This document shows, piece by piece, positions 1 through 8,444 of a stretch of 55,279 nucleotides of DNA. The notes under the pieces were generated by a model. The model was given only the letters and a program-made list of their open reading frames with translations, was not told where the DNA came from and did no database searches. Positions within the stretch are counted from its first letter, which is position 1. Every line of letters begins with the position of its first letter. The stretch is from a virus. The position numbers and the translations under genes were made by a program. The stretch covers positions 1 to 55,279 of IMG/VR virus record IMGVR_UViG_3300019768_000001; one strand, given 5' to 3'.

Positions 1-123
1 AGTCAATCTATCCGCTTCAGCAGCAACGGCTTTCTCTGCGTCAGATTTAGCCCTGTCAACTTTAGCCTCGAAATCAAATAATTCAGCGGCGGTTTCTTTC
101 ACTGATTCAGCGATGGTTTCAAC
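1..123. repeat. Terminal direct repeat, left copy (circular overlap)
   Basis: Bases 1-123 are identical to 55157-55279. The repeat lies inside the tape measure gene and the reading frame continues across it, so it is most simply an assembly overlap of a circular or circularly permuted genome of 55,156 bp, not a physical end. Confidence 0.93.
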
Positions 124-3100
124 GCTATCAACGAATTCATTCACAGACAGTCCAAACCCGTCAGCAAGTGCAGCCAGGTTCTCGGGTGTCTGGTCAATTC
201 CGCTAATCGTAGCCAAAAACTCCTCAATGCCATCAGCAGTTAAATTCAAGTTTTCAAGCGCTCGGTCTTGCTCAGAAACACCGCGCAGAGTGTCGAGCAG
301 ATCACGTAACCGGCTTATATCCCGGTCGTTAAGGCCAATATCTGCAACTGATTGAACTATATCAACAACATCTTTTACAGGCTCAACTGGCGGCGGCGGT
401 AGTTTTGCAATGGCGTCGTATGCGTTGAATGCACCTAGGAGCCCGTCAAACCTGTCTTTTAATGCAGCCTCGTCTGACTCTGTGATAAGGTCAAAGAATT
501 GCTGGAACGATAGCGCACCGCTTTCCAGTTTCCCTTTCCAGTAATCTAGCCCGCCCTGATCCGGCAATCGGCCTAGAACGTCTTGGTAAACCTGTGCAAT
601 CTGAATCCCTGTGTCGCTCAGGGGTTCGACCAGCGTTAAACCCGCAGTTGTCGCTGAATCATAGGCCGCCTCAAGCTCTTCGGCAGATACGCGCATGCCG
701 CCGATGAAATTAATAACACCGCGAAACTCTTCTTTAATACCGGACATTATCCCTTGCAGGTTTTGACCAGACTGAGCGCTATCTACAGTGACAGATGACA
801 CATCGATTGTTTCTTCAAGCTTTGACAGTGAAGACTCAATGATGGCGTTTGAATCTTCAATCGCATTTGCTGCAGCCTCTGACAGCCTGGCCTGATCGGT
901 GATCGCGCTGGAGTATTCAGATAAAGCGTCGGCAGCAGCAAGGTACCTTACCAATCCTTCGTCAGAAAAAGCGTCTGAATCTTTGAATCTCTCGATAGAG
1001 TCCCGCAGCGTTTCAAAACTAGTTTCCGTTGTAACCCCTATACTGCTGAATTTCTCAAGATCAATAACTGCCGATTCAATTGCGGACTCCACCTGCTCAG
1101 AAGCTGAAAAAAAGTTTTCCTCGTAATTTGACGTAAGCCTATTTAACTCCGCCCCGGCATTCTCCATGCCAACCCCAGTTAAATCATCAACTACTGAGAG
1201 CAGGGATTGAGTAAAATCAGCAACAGCCTCGACATCTGCCGTATTAAATCTTGACGTGAACTCTGACAGCTCATCGTCTAGCGCTGCCGCCTCTTTGAAT
1301 AGCGATCTTAGCTCACCTTTAATGCCTTTAATCGCGACGATATCAATACTGGCATTAAGAACCTCAAGCTCTGACTTTAACGATTCGTCTAGCTCGGCAA
1401 TCTCTTCTCTTCTGGAAAACAATGCATCAAACTGGTCAGTGTATAACTGTTTGAGCTCCTGTGTCTGCGCATCTATTTTGCTCGTGGATTTAGATGAAAG
1501 ATCGATAGAGTCTAATGCTGAAAGAACCTCTTTTGCATCATCCGACAGCCTGATAAACGTCTGTACAGACTGCTCGCCAATCCTGCCAAAATCCTCAAGA
1601 GCTCCGAAAGCCGCTTCCGACGCTTGGTTAGAAAAATCAGAGATAACGGTATTAAGGTCCCCGTTTTTTACTTTTATCTCGCCAGTAAACTCATCTATAC
1701 CCGCACCCAGGGATTTTGCTGTATCGGATAGGCTGCCTGATACGGAATCAAACGTATTTTGTATGACCCCTATCGTCGCATCATCTACAGCATTTCTGTA
1801 CGTGGTCGTCCGCTTATTCCATAGACTCGTCTTCTTGATCGTTTTTGTACTGAACGCTTGCGCGATGGTGTCGCTAACAATATTTACATCAAAGCCTTCT
1901 CCGACCTTCTGTTTTGAAGTGGTTAGCAATCCACCAATAGCACCACCTGCCTGCGCCCCCTGTGAGGCTCCTTTAGCGCCGCCAAAATAAGCGCCGATTG
2001 CCGTACCGATCACCGTACCTGCTTTCTGTAGATCGCTTTGATTGTCGCTGGCAAGAGATCCAATTGCTGCGCCAATAGCGGAACCGACTTCACCTCCTAT
2101 CTGCTCACCGATCATTGCACCCACAGATGTAAAATCTTGACGCCCAAGAGAGCTGCTTAGCGCCTCTGCAAACTCAAACCCGGTTTTCTCTCCAGCGACA
2201 CCGGCCTCGTCACCTAGCCCTCCAAGCTCTGCCGCCAATTCCCCAAGTCGTTTCTTGTTAGCGTCAAATACCTCCTGCGACATCAAGCCGAGGTCAAATA
2301 AACGTTTTGCCTCGTCGTATTCTCTGATAATAACGCGAACAGGTTTAGCTAAGTCCTTAAATCGTTCTGCTGCGGCTTTGTTTTTGTCGTTTAGCTTATT
2401 CTGGGCATTTAATAGCTTTAACGCCTCTGCTCCAGACTTCCTATACGACTCCTCCTTCTTTTTCTCTGCGCTCGATACACCAAGAGACGCCTTTCTTTCT
2501 TTCTCGTCAGCAATAGCCTTGGCTTCGATCTCTTTTCGAATGGCTTTTAATTTGGCCTTGAACTGTTCAGAGTAAGCCGGGCTATCTGCAAGATCATCAA
2601 GCGCCTGAATCTGCTCTTGTAATGATTTGTTTACAGATTCATTGGCATCTTTTATGTCGCCCGATGTCACTGTGAAATTTGCAACTTGATCACTAAAGGA
2701 GGCAAGCGATTCAGATGCAGCCCTGAACCCATCTGATACTGAGCCGGGAGTTATGTCAGCTAACGCACCAGTAATGATGCTCCAGCCCTCAGCGACATTC
2801 TCAAGCACGACAAGTAATGGTTTCAGTGCAAAGTTGACAAGCCCTGCCACAGCGTCGGCAGATTCTGCCATGGCACCAGTGGCTAGGGATGCAATCTGAG
2901 TCCATCCTATACCAACTAACCGCAGGCCCATTTCTAAGGTTTGCACTACATCAAGCAAGACCCCAATGGCATCAATGCCAAATTTAACAAATGACTCAAT
3001 ATCGCCTTTATCGAACGAGTTAATCATCTGTTCTATTTTTTCTTGAACAAGGATGACGGCCGGGGATAAGTTGGCAGCAAGCAACCTGGTTGCTCCGCCA

Positions 3101-3774
3101 ATAGCGCTGCCCATGCGCTCGAAACTTTCGGACGCTTCGATTAATGCGGTATTGTCGAAAGAGGATAGGGCCTGTCCGGTCTCCAGTGATTTATCTAAAA
3201 GCCTGTCTAGTTCTTCTGTGTTATCCGTTATCAACGGCAACATAAGGGATAGGTCGTTAGCCAAAGACTCAGCAAAGAATACTTGCTCGCCTCTACTTTC
3301 AACCTCCTTTAATGCCTCGCCAATTTTACGAAGCTGATCAGCTGGGTCTAGGTTTTGCAGGTCTTTTGCGCTTACCGAAAGCTGCTCGAATATATCCGCG
3401 CCTTCACCTCCACCTGTGGTTAAAAAATCACCAACTTTATCCGACACATCTTTTAGTGCTTGACCCATATCATCAGCAGAGATGCCAACTGTTTTAGCTG
3501 CCGCTTGGAATTGCTGCAGCTTGGTTGTACTGATGCCCAGAGATTTTGCAAGATCGTCGTTTTCTTTTACCTGCTGACCAACGACAGCAACTAGACCTGC
3601 AACAGCGGCGGCAGCGGTTGCGGCCACTTGTGCAACTTTACCGACACCTTTAGCAAGTGAAGCAAGCTGCGGCTCAGACTTTGCCCCAGCCTTTCCGAGC
3701 CCTTCTAGCCGTTTTATCCCTTGCTCAACCCCTGCCGAGTTAATCCGTATCCCAAGCTCTGCAATATCTACCAT
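1..3774 (-). CDS. Tape measure protein, N-terminal part (gene crosses the window ends)
   Basis: Starts at ATG 3774 (MVDIAELGIRINSAG) and reads without a stop to base 1, then continues from 55156 to the TAA at 54023, giving 1,635 residues. Tape measure proteins fill the tail tube and set its length. At the usual 0.15 nm per residue this predicts a tail near 245 nm. The sequence is Ala/Ser/Asp/Lys-rich with long heptad-like stretches and hydrophobic Gly/Ala segments in the middle, typical of the family. It lies directly after the frameshifted tail chaperones, the canonical position. A terminator (3846-3867) and its own TACAAT promoter (3812-3820) separate it from them, so it is probably transcribed independently. 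Confidence 0.93.
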   Translation of the reverse strand, partial: MVDIAELGIRINSAGVEQGIKRLEGLGKAGAKSEPQLASLAKGVGKVAQVAATAAAAVAGLVAVVGQQVKENDDLAKSLGISTTKLQQFQAAAKTVGISADDMGQALKDVSDKVGDFLTTGGGEGADIFEQLSVSAKDLQNLDPADQLRKIGEALKEVESRGEQVFFAESLANDLSLMLPLITDNTEELDRLLDKSLETGQALSSFDNTALIEASESFERMGSAIGGATRLLAANLSPAVILVQEKIEQMINSFDKGDIESFVKFGIDAIGVLLDVVQTLEMGLRLVGIGWTQIASLATGAMAESADAVAGLVNFALKPLLVVLENVAEGWSIITGALADITPGSVSDGFRAASESLASFSDQVANFTVTSGDIKDANESVNKSLQEQIQALDDLADSPAYSEQFKAKLKAIRKEIEAKAIADEKERKASLGVSSAEKKKEESYRKSGAEALKLLNAQNKLNDKNKAAAERFKDLAKPVRVIIREYDEAKRLFDLGLMSQEVFDANKKRLGELAAELGGLGDEAGVAGEKTGFEFAEALSSSLGRQDFTSVGAMIGEQIGGEVGSAIGAAIGSLASDNQSDLQKAGTVIGTAIGAYFGGAKGASQGAQAGGAIGGLLTTSKQKVGEGFDVNIVSDTIAQAFSTKTIKKTSLWNKRTTTYRNAVDDATIGVIQNTFDSVSGSLSDTAKSLGAGIDEFTGEIKVKNGDLNTVISDFSNQASEAAFGALEDFGRIGEQSVQTFIRLSDDAKEVLSALDSIDLSSKSTSKIDAQTQELKQLYTDQFDALFSRREEIAELDESLKSELEVLNASIDIVAIKGIKGELRSLFKEAAALDDELSEFTSRFNTADVEAVADFTQSLLSVVDDLTGVGMENAGAELNRLTSNYEENFFSASEQVESAIESAVIDLEKFSSIGVTTETSFETLRDSIERFKDSDAFSDEGLVRYLAAADALSEYSSAITDQARLSEAAANAIEDSNAIIESSLSKLEETIDVSSVTVDSAQSGQNLQGIMSGIKEEFRGVINFIGGMRVSAEELEAAYDSATTAGLTLVEPLSDTGIQIAQVYQDVLGRLPDQGGLDYWKGKLESGALSFQQFFDLITESDEAALKDRFDGLLGAFNAYDAIAKLPPPPVEPVKDVVDIVQSVADIGLNDRDISRLRDLLDTLRGVSEQDRALENLNLTADGIEEFLATISGIDQTPENLAALADGFGLSVNEFVDSVETIAESVKETAAELFDFEAKVDRAKSDAEKAVAAEADRLT

Positions 3775-3800
3775 TTTAAGCCCTCAAATAGACTTCTAAA

Positions 3801-3820
3801 ACTTTGGTCTAATTGTAGCA
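3801..3820 (-). promoter_or_regulatory. Extended -10 promoter of tape measure gene; 20-bp repeat copy 1
   Basis: The minus strand reads TGCTACAAT (TGn plus TACAAT at 3817-3812), about 40 nt upstream of ATG 3774 and just after a terminator. The 20-bp plus-strand string actttggtctaattgtagca recurs exactly at 7378-7397, upstream of the connector operon. Confidence 0.65.
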
Positions 3821-3845
3821 TTGTTGTTTATGATGTTGCAGGCGT

Positions 3846-3867
3846 AAAAAAGCCCGGTAATTCCGGG
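3846..3867 (-). terminator. Intrinsic terminator after the tail chaperones
   Basis: Minus strand: stem CCCGG/CCGGG with loop AATTA, then six T. It begins directly after the TAA (3868) of the chaperone GT frame. Confidence 0.75.
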
Positions 3868-4311
3868 TTATCTTGATGCCATCATGTATTCATTCATGTA
3901 TTCCCTGTCCAGCTCGTCACCGTTAACTGCTGCTGGCGGAACCTCTAAAGGATTGGATGACTTGTTATGCATGGCGCAGAACTCGCATGATAAATTCTTT
4001 ATTATCTCAAGCTCACCTGGAGTTAGCTCTATACCGTTTGCAGACTGCCATGAATGCAGGTCAGACCATTCAAGAGGTGATAGTCCAGACATTCCAGATT
4101 TGTATATCCCGATCCTTTGCAGGATACCAAAAAGATAGCTATACCCATCCATTTCCGGAAGCTTTGCAACAACCGTATCCCTAAACCTGTCTATTCTGGT
4201 TCGCTGTCGCTTACTGTTTTTATCCTTGTAATCTGGATCAGGTGATTGCTGAAGCCATGCAAGGTGCCGTATAGCAGGGGTAAGCCCTGCTAAGGCTTTA
4301 CCGCCCAGTTT
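3868..4311 (-). CDS. Tail assembly chaperone, frameshift extension (T part of G-T)
   Basis: An open frame in -1 relative to the upstream G gene. It opens after a TGA at 4314-4312 and runs to TAA at 3868. The first in-frame ATG (4152) is deep inside the conserved region and lacks a good ribosome site, so this part is expected only as a fusion. A slip of lysyl-tRNA on A AAG (4299-4296), three bases before the G stop, would give a G-T protein of about 283 residues. An 8-bp hairpin (TAGCAGGG/CCCTGCTA, loop CTTAC, 4292-4272) starts at the G stop codon and could stimulate slippage. Residues such as GLSPLEWSDLHSWQSANG resemble the T domain of lambda-like chaperones. The heptamer is not a classical X-XXY-YYZ site, so the slip point is inference. 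Confidence 0.8.
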   Translation of the reverse strand, partial: KLGGKALAGLTPAIRHLAWLQQSPDPDYKDKNSKRQRTRIDRFRDTVVAKLPEMDGYSYLFGILQRIGIYKSGMSGLSPLEWSDLHSWQSANGIELTPGELEIIKNLSCEFCAMHNKSSNPLEVPPAAVNGDELDREYMNEYMMASR

Positions 4312-4718
4312 TCACTGTTGTAAATAAACTTTGACAGCTCATCTCGGTTATGTGGTTTAAGCCTGTCAATAACTTGCCCAAAATTACCTTTTGTTATTTT
4401 CTTGCCTGCCAGTTCTATGCCGACAGACGACTTAAACATCATGATCAACGCCTCTTTTAGCGTGGCCCTTTGATGCATGACAGTCTCTAGCAGCTTTTTA
4501 TCTGCATCATCAATACCTGATGTTTTATCTATCAATGCAGCCTTTGCTCGCTCCTGAGAAATCTGAGCTTGAAGCCCTTGCCTGCTGTCGGGGTTGTAGA
4601 ACTCAAAACCAACCTTGTCGCCGTTCTCGTCTGTCAAATACTCGTTATTCTCATCTGTAAGATAACAAACAGACGAACCGCGCATCTCGCTCAAGCCAAT
4701 AACTTCAAAATCTAGCAT
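4290..4718 (-). CDS. Tail assembly chaperone (G protein)
   Basis: 142 residues, ATG 4718 with GGTGG upstream. Its position between the tail tube protein and the tape measure gene, and the open -1 frame overlapping its 3' end, identify it as the G-type chaperone that coats the tape measure protein during tail assembly. No enzymatic motif is visible. The zero-frame product ends at TAG 4290. Confidence 0.82.
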   Translation of the reverse strand: MLDFEVIGLSEMRGSSVCYLTDENNEYLTDENGDKVGFEFYNPDSRQGLQAQISQERAKAALIDKTSGIDDADKKLLETVMHQRATLKEALIMMFKSSVGIELAGKKITKGNFGQVIDRLKPHNRDELSKFIYNSENWAVKP

Positions 4719-4811
4719 AATTCCACCAAAATCATAGGCACCCTATAGGATGCTGGAAAGGCGCGGGTGAATCGCCCTTTCGGTGATCAACCTATCCAGC
4801 AAAAAAAACAA

Positions 4812-5267
4812 TTAAGGCGCGGCTTTAGTTAGAACCTTATTATCACGGCGCAGATCGCACGACGCACGAATAAACGCTGTAGCAGTGCTGTCTTCGTCGT
4901 AGGATTTGATCTTACAGGTGCCGTAACGGATCTGACCATCTGGGTATGTGATTTTATAGGAGTGACGAGCGCGCGCGTTAGCGCCGTCAAAACCTTCTTT
5001 TAGTAGTGTTTGGCCTGCATCGGTCAAATCTGCACCCAAGGCCAATGTTTGCGTACCATAATCAATAGTGGTAATCGCAACATCAATAACACCGGTCTCA
5101 AGGTCTGCAAACGTGTCTTCATTTGCAGCGCCGCCTGCAGCTGGAAGGCCCTCCACAAAACCAACCTGTGTCCAAGGCGTGATAGCGTCAAAACCGCCAA
5201 TGTCGTAAGAACCTGGCTCCCCAAGGTACATTTCAAGGGTAGTACCAATACCGGTTTGCTTGGCCAT
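4812..5267 (-). CDS. Major tail (tube) protein
   Basis: 151 residues starting MAKQTGIGTTLEMYLGEPGS. Length, beta-rich composition and the position directly upstream of the chaperones fit a siphovirus tail tube protein, which polymerises into rings around the tape measure protein. An ITPWTQVGFVEGLP segment followed by an acidic loop resembles the N-terminal part of lambda gpV-like tube proteins. The start has GGAG about 10 nt upstream. The neighbour at 5271 ends three bases before it. Confidence 0.82.
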   Translation of the reverse strand: MAKQTGIGTTLEMYLGEPGSYDIGGFDAITPWTQVGFVEGLPAAGGAANEDTFADLETGVIDVAITTIDYGTQTLALGADLTDAGQTLLKEGFDGANARARHSYKITYPDGQIRYGTCKIKSYDEDSTATAFIRASCDLRRDNKVLTKAAP

Positions 5268-5270
5268 AGA

Positions 5271-5618
5271 TTAAAACTCCATAAGTTGTGCTTCGATGCC
5301 GTCAGCACCGGTAATTGTTACAACACCCTGCAGGTAAGCAGAGATGCTGTTGAGCGGGATTGCAACTGTAGCGCCAGCACCAATTGACTGCATGATTAGA
5401 CCGGCAGACACATCAACTTGACCTACACCAGGGCATGAGACGGTTGTTCCGCCGTCGCCGTCAATAAGTGGCGTTAGCGCACCGACAGTTACGTTATTAA
5501 AAACAAGCACTTGGTTTTTTGATTGATTATAAGTGATCGTGTCTGATGCCCCGAGCGTGGTAACAGTTACCGCTCGCTCACCTAGACCCGTCATATCGGT
5601 AGCTGTAATCGCTGCCAT
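5271..5618 (-). CDS. Small beta-rich virion protein, unknown
   Basis: 115 residues (MAAITATDMTGLGERAVTV), Thr/Val/Gly-rich, predicted all-beta with no Trp or Lys-rich patches. It sits between the tail terminator and tail tube genes in the same operon, so a structural role (tail decoration or minor tube subunit) is likely. I do not recognise a family. ATG 5618 has GAGG upstream. It could instead be a capsid decoration protein placed out of the usual order. Confidence 0.6.
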   Translation of the reverse strand: MAAITATDMTGLGERAVTVTTLGASDTITYNQSKNQVLVFNNVTVGALTPLIDGDGGTTVSCPGVGQVDVSAGLIMQSIGAGATVAIPLNSISAYLQGVVTITGADGIEAQLMEF

Positions 5619-5649
5619 GATGAAAACCTCTATTTAGTCAATATCGACA

Positions 5650-6084
5650 TTATAAAACAACTTGATATGAGATACGAACATCAGCCTTAAACCAGCCATT
5701 ACTAGGGCCTTCAAAGTTAGCTATATCTGCAAATTCAAGAATTTTAAATCCTGTTGTTCCGTGAGAAACGGTTGTTCCTGGTTTAAACCAGTCGGAAACA
5801 TTGACCGCGATAGACCCCGCTTGATTTCTACCAGCCCCCGCAGGGGTGAATACGCTTACCTGATACACTCCAGAATAAACAGGTTCCTCATTAAAGCTGT
5901 TAGTAACCCTGTCGGTGGATGCTGGCAAAAGATACTCGGCTAGATACGGGCTTCCTGACACAGGCTCGAACGACCCCTTATCAACACCGTCACCGTAGTT
6001 CTCCCAGTCAACGCGCGGTCTATTCGGCATAGAGTCAAGGTGCGACGCTAAAGCGATACTGATTTCTCTAGTTCTGTCGCTCAT
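5650..6084 (-). CDS. Tail terminator protein (DUF4128-like)
   Basis: 144 residues. Starts MSDRTREISIALASHLDSMP and ends with a strand-rich half, the pattern of small tail terminators that cap the tail tube and bind the head connector. It overlaps the upstream HK97-gp10-like gene by 17 bp and precedes the tail tube module. The assignment rests on order and length more than on a diagnostic motif. Confidence 0.68.
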   Translation of the reverse strand: MSDRTREISIALASHLDSMPNRPRVDWENYGDGVDKGSFEPVSGSPYLAEYLLPASTDRVTNSFNEEPVYSGVYQVSVFTPAGAGRNQAGSIAVNVSDWFKPGTTVSHGTTGFKILEFADIANFEGPSNGWFKADVRISYQVVL

Positions 6085-6511
6085 CTATCACCGCCTGTCT
6101 TACTGCCCGTTTAAATTCTGTCACTGTCACGCCAACCATTCCAGCCGGAGCCTGGGCACTGAACCCGTTAACCGTTTTCTCTGTGCCGGGCTGAGGGTAT
6201 CCGCCGTATTCTAATTTGCGGATGTGAGGCATCCCGTTGACCAGGGTGAAAGAATCGCCTAATTCAAGCTGTGCGGCCATCTGCCTTACCGCTTGAATAG
6301 CTTCTTGCTCGCTTCTTGATTCGTTTACAGAGCCGTCGAGAGTATTTAATGCTGCATTCCAGTTTCCGCGAGTCCTGCCCTCGTCAACCGGCGTTCTCTC
6401 TATGACTTTTTCAAATATACCGAGACCTGTGCCTGCAACAACATCACGACTCGGACGAGCAACCTTGTTATCTATAAAATCCTGCATCTGTTGAGCAAAT
6501 GATCTGGCCAT
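6068..6511 (-). CDS. Head-tail joining / HK97 gp10-like protein
   Basis: 147 residues. The N-terminal helix (MARSFAQQMQDFIDNKV) is followed by a block with RTPVDEGRTRGNWNA, a signature of HK97 gp10-like neck proteins (TPVDTGRLRxSW), and a C-terminal beta part. These proteins join the head connector to the tail tube. It starts at the TAATG overlap with the gene at 6511 and is in the expected operon slot. Confidence 0.82.
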   Translation of the reverse strand: MARSFAQQMQDFIDNKVARPSRDVVAGTGLGIFEKVIERTPVDEGRTRGNWNAALNTLDGSVNESRSEQEAIQAVRQMAAQLELGDSFTLVNGMPHIRKLEYGGYPQPGTEKTVNGFSAQAPAGMVGVTVTEFKRAVRQAVIDERQN

Positions 6512-6873
6512 TAGATTCGTACCTGTAAAGTATAAATTACAGTGGTTCCGGCTGGCTCTAGCGGCATAACATCCATAACTCGAAATGTTTTACCCTGAAT
6601 CGGAACCGTCATTTCAATCTCTGGTGCATCAGCAGTGGCCTCAAGGATTAACTTCTGATCGCCCATTACGATATTAGTACCGTCAATCTCGGCGCGTTTA
6701 TATTCAAGCGCAACGCCTTTACCTGTAACGGTTAGCTCAGTAGTACCGGGTAGCGGATTGCCAAATTGATCTTGGCCGCCTGAAACACTGGCTTTGGTAA
6801 AAGTTAAATCCTGTCCAAAGTTGGTTAGCAGCTTTTTGGCTGTCGCGGCTGACTTTGTGTAATTAAAGGCCAT
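6511..6873 (-). CDS. Head closure / stopper protein
   Basis: 120 residues. A short N-terminal helix (TKSAATAKKLLTNFG) is followed by a beta-barrel-like sequence ending in VIYTLQVRI, consistent with SPP1 gp16-type stoppers. TAATG overlaps couple it to both neighbours, the adaptor (6873) and the gp10-like protein (6511). Confidence 0.7.
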   Translation of the reverse strand: MAFNYTKSAATAKKLLTNFGQDLTFTKASVSGGQDQFGNPLPGTTELTVTGKGVALEYKRAEIDGTNIVMGDQKLILEATADAPEIEMTVPIQGKTFRVMDVMPLEPAGTTVIYTLQVRI

Positions 6874-7361
6874 TAAGCACGTACCACGCTGATTTGATTG
6901 CCGCCACCTGATCCGGTAACTAGCTTGGAATATGCCCGGTTGATCTCAGGGTTGTAAGAGCTAGAACTTGCACCGTCTTGGTATTCAACCTCTAGCACAT
7001 CAACTTTTTCCCGCTTAACCGCAGGCTCAACTGTTGCCAGTGGATCAAGGCCGGCATCAATCGAAAGCGCCGTAACGTACTGGGCTGTAATCATCTCAAT
7101 AGCAATGGAGTCAGAAGGTACTGTGTAACCGTCAATTACCAAGCCTGATCTAGGATGCTGTAGAGGCTGTACACCGGGCTGAACTTTCGAGCCCTTGTAA
7201 TCTAGTGTCTCTGCGTAATCCATCGCTCTAATGAGCAACTGAGATAGATCACCGGCAATCACAGTGCCCCGTGCATCTGCATAAGTCTGCAATCCTGTTT
7301 CATCTCCGTAGCTATTAGCCAGAGGGTTGCTACCCGTTCCATCTTCAACAATTACAGCCAT
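6873..7361 (-). CDS. Head-tail adaptor (DnaT-like annotated family)
   Basis: 162 residues from ATG 7361 with GGGAG eight bases upstream. The N-terminal MAVIVEDGTGSNPLANSY and the helices around TYADARG and QLLIRAMDYAETL match the phage protein family often labelled 'DnaT-like ssDNA-binding'. From its genomic position that family is better read as a head-tail connector adaptor, and here it is the first gene of the connector operon. A TACAAT promoter lies at 7389-7397. Confidence 0.75.
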   Translation of the reverse strand: MAVIVEDGTGSNPLANSYGDETGLQTYADARGTVIAGDLSQLLIRAMDYAETLDYKGSKVQPGVQPLQHPRSGLVIDGYTVPSDSIAIEMITAQYVTALSIDAGLDPLATVEPAVKREKVDVLEVEYQDGASSSSYNPEINRAYSKLVTGSGGGNQISVVRA

Positions 7362-7377
7362 CAATCAAGCTCCCAAT

Positions 7378-7397
7378 ACTTTGGTCTAATTGTAGCA
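7378..7397 (-). promoter_or_regulatory. Extended -10 promoter of connector/tail operon; 20-bp repeat copy 2
   Basis: Minus-strand TGCTACAAT (7397-7389), 30 nt upstream of ATG 7361. The surrounding 20 bp are identical to 3801-3820. It lies in the divergent gap facing the plus-strand gene at 7453. Confidence 0.65.
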
Positions 7398-7452
7398 CGA
7401 CTGGTGGTAAAGGTAAGCTGTGGGAAATTCAAGCAAGCAAGGCGACAAGAGA

Positions 7453-8061
7453 ATGGGAACATGCAACTTAACAGCAGTATATTTAAACGGTGAATTAAAA
7501 ATAGCTCAGTACGGGCAGTTTGATGGATATCCATCGGGGCAAGGTGTAACAGCCCTATCGTTTCTTTCTAGTAAAAATAATGTTGAATCGCTAAAAGAAT
7601 CTCTTGCTAGGGTTCGTTTTATTGAATTCGAAGGTCGAGATAAAGAGTTTATCCAGAGCTATGACAGAAATTCGCCAGAGTTCATGTCATCTCCTGACAA
7701 TAGATCACCACAGCAAAAGCACTGGCATGATACATTTATCCATAGAAGCCGAGCCGCAGGAATACTTGCCAATGTTGCAGACTCGAATGACGGAGAAATA
7801 CTTCTAAAAAATAGTATTGATTTTGCATACGAAGGACTGTTCTGCGAATGGGCATACATTATAGACCTTGATTCAAACACCTTTGAAGCTTTCAAAGGGT
7901 ACAATAAGACGCCTGTTACAGAAGGCCGCTTCCTGTCTTCAGGAATAAAGGAAGAAAATGGTTACCATCCTGTTGTAATCAAAAAATCTTACAGTCTTGA
8001 CCAGCTTCCATCTGAGAAGGAGTTTCTTGCAGAGCTTGAGCCGGAATTGGAGTTGAAATAA
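7453..8061 (+). CDS. Conserved phage protein of unknown function
   Basis: 202 residues from ATG 7453 (AAGAGA upstream), starting MGTCNLTAVYLNGELKIAQY followed by GQFDGYPSGQG. This N-terminal pattern is common in phage and mobile-element proteins of unknown role. It is soluble, with an acidic C-terminus. First gene of the plus-strand island embedded between the decoration and connector genes of the minus-strand head module. Confidence 0.75.
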   Translation: MGTCNLTAVYLNGELKIAQYGQFDGYPSGQGVTALSFLSSKNNVESLKESLARVRFIEFEGRDKEFIQSYDRNSPEFMSSPDNRSPQQKHWHDTFIHRSRAAGILANVADSNDGEILLKNSIDFAYEGLFCEWAYIIDLDSNTFEAFKGYNKTPVTEGRFLSSGIKEENGYHPVVIKKSYSLDQLPSEKEFLAELEPELELK

Positions 8062-8221
8062 ATGATAGATACAAGAGTGCAGAGCAAGGTGCATTTAATA
8101 CCGTTGCCGCCTGCCTTTCTATGATAGAAAACAAGATCTGATCGCTATAAAAGTGAGAAAACTTACAGATCAAAAACTACGACCATCTGAAAGAAATCAT
8201 TAGCAAAATGTGAGGTGTGGC
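8062..8221 (+). other. Short gap without a convincing gene
   Basis: A 20-codon ORF begins at 8062 in a TAAATGA overlap with the preceding stop, but nothing supports it. AGATCTGATCG and ACAGATC near 8130-8170 are partly complementary. I see no other feature. Confidence 0.3.
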
Positions 8222-8440
8222 ATGACGATTTATTTCAATACTCCATTTAACGTAGAACCTGACGACGAAGATGTGCTTTTTGTATCAACCCTACCGGGAA
8301 ACAACGAAGGTGGGCTGTATATCTGCGAATTTAAAGGACGATTTTACTGGTCTATAAGCTATTGTGGGGAAATGGATTGGCATGAGATAAACCGCGATCT
8401 TTACAGCGAAATAAAAAAACTCCAAGAACAAAATGGGTAG
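8222..8440 (+). CDS. Small hypothetical protein
   Basis: 72 residues (MTIYFNTPFNVEPDDEDVLF), acidic N-terminal half with aromatic residues (FYWSISYCGEMDWHE) and a C-terminal Lys/Gln helix. ATG 8222 has GAGGTG upstream. It precedes the PP-loop gene by a few bases. Family not recognised. Confidence 0.65.
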   Translation: MTIYFNTPFNVEPDDEDVLFVSTLPGNNEGGLYICEFKGRFYWSISYCGEMDWHEINRDLYSEIKKLQEQNG

Positions 8441-8444
8441 GAAT

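Noticed and set aside
1-123. Physical terminal repeats of a linear phage genome
   Set aside because: The repeat lies inside the tape measure gene and its length fits an assembly overlap; true direct terminal repeats normally lie between transcription units.
1256-1990. 244-codon plus-strand ORF and other plus ORFs within 1-3774
   Set aside because: They are antisense to the tape measure gene, Ser-rich, and a normal by-product of its codon composition.
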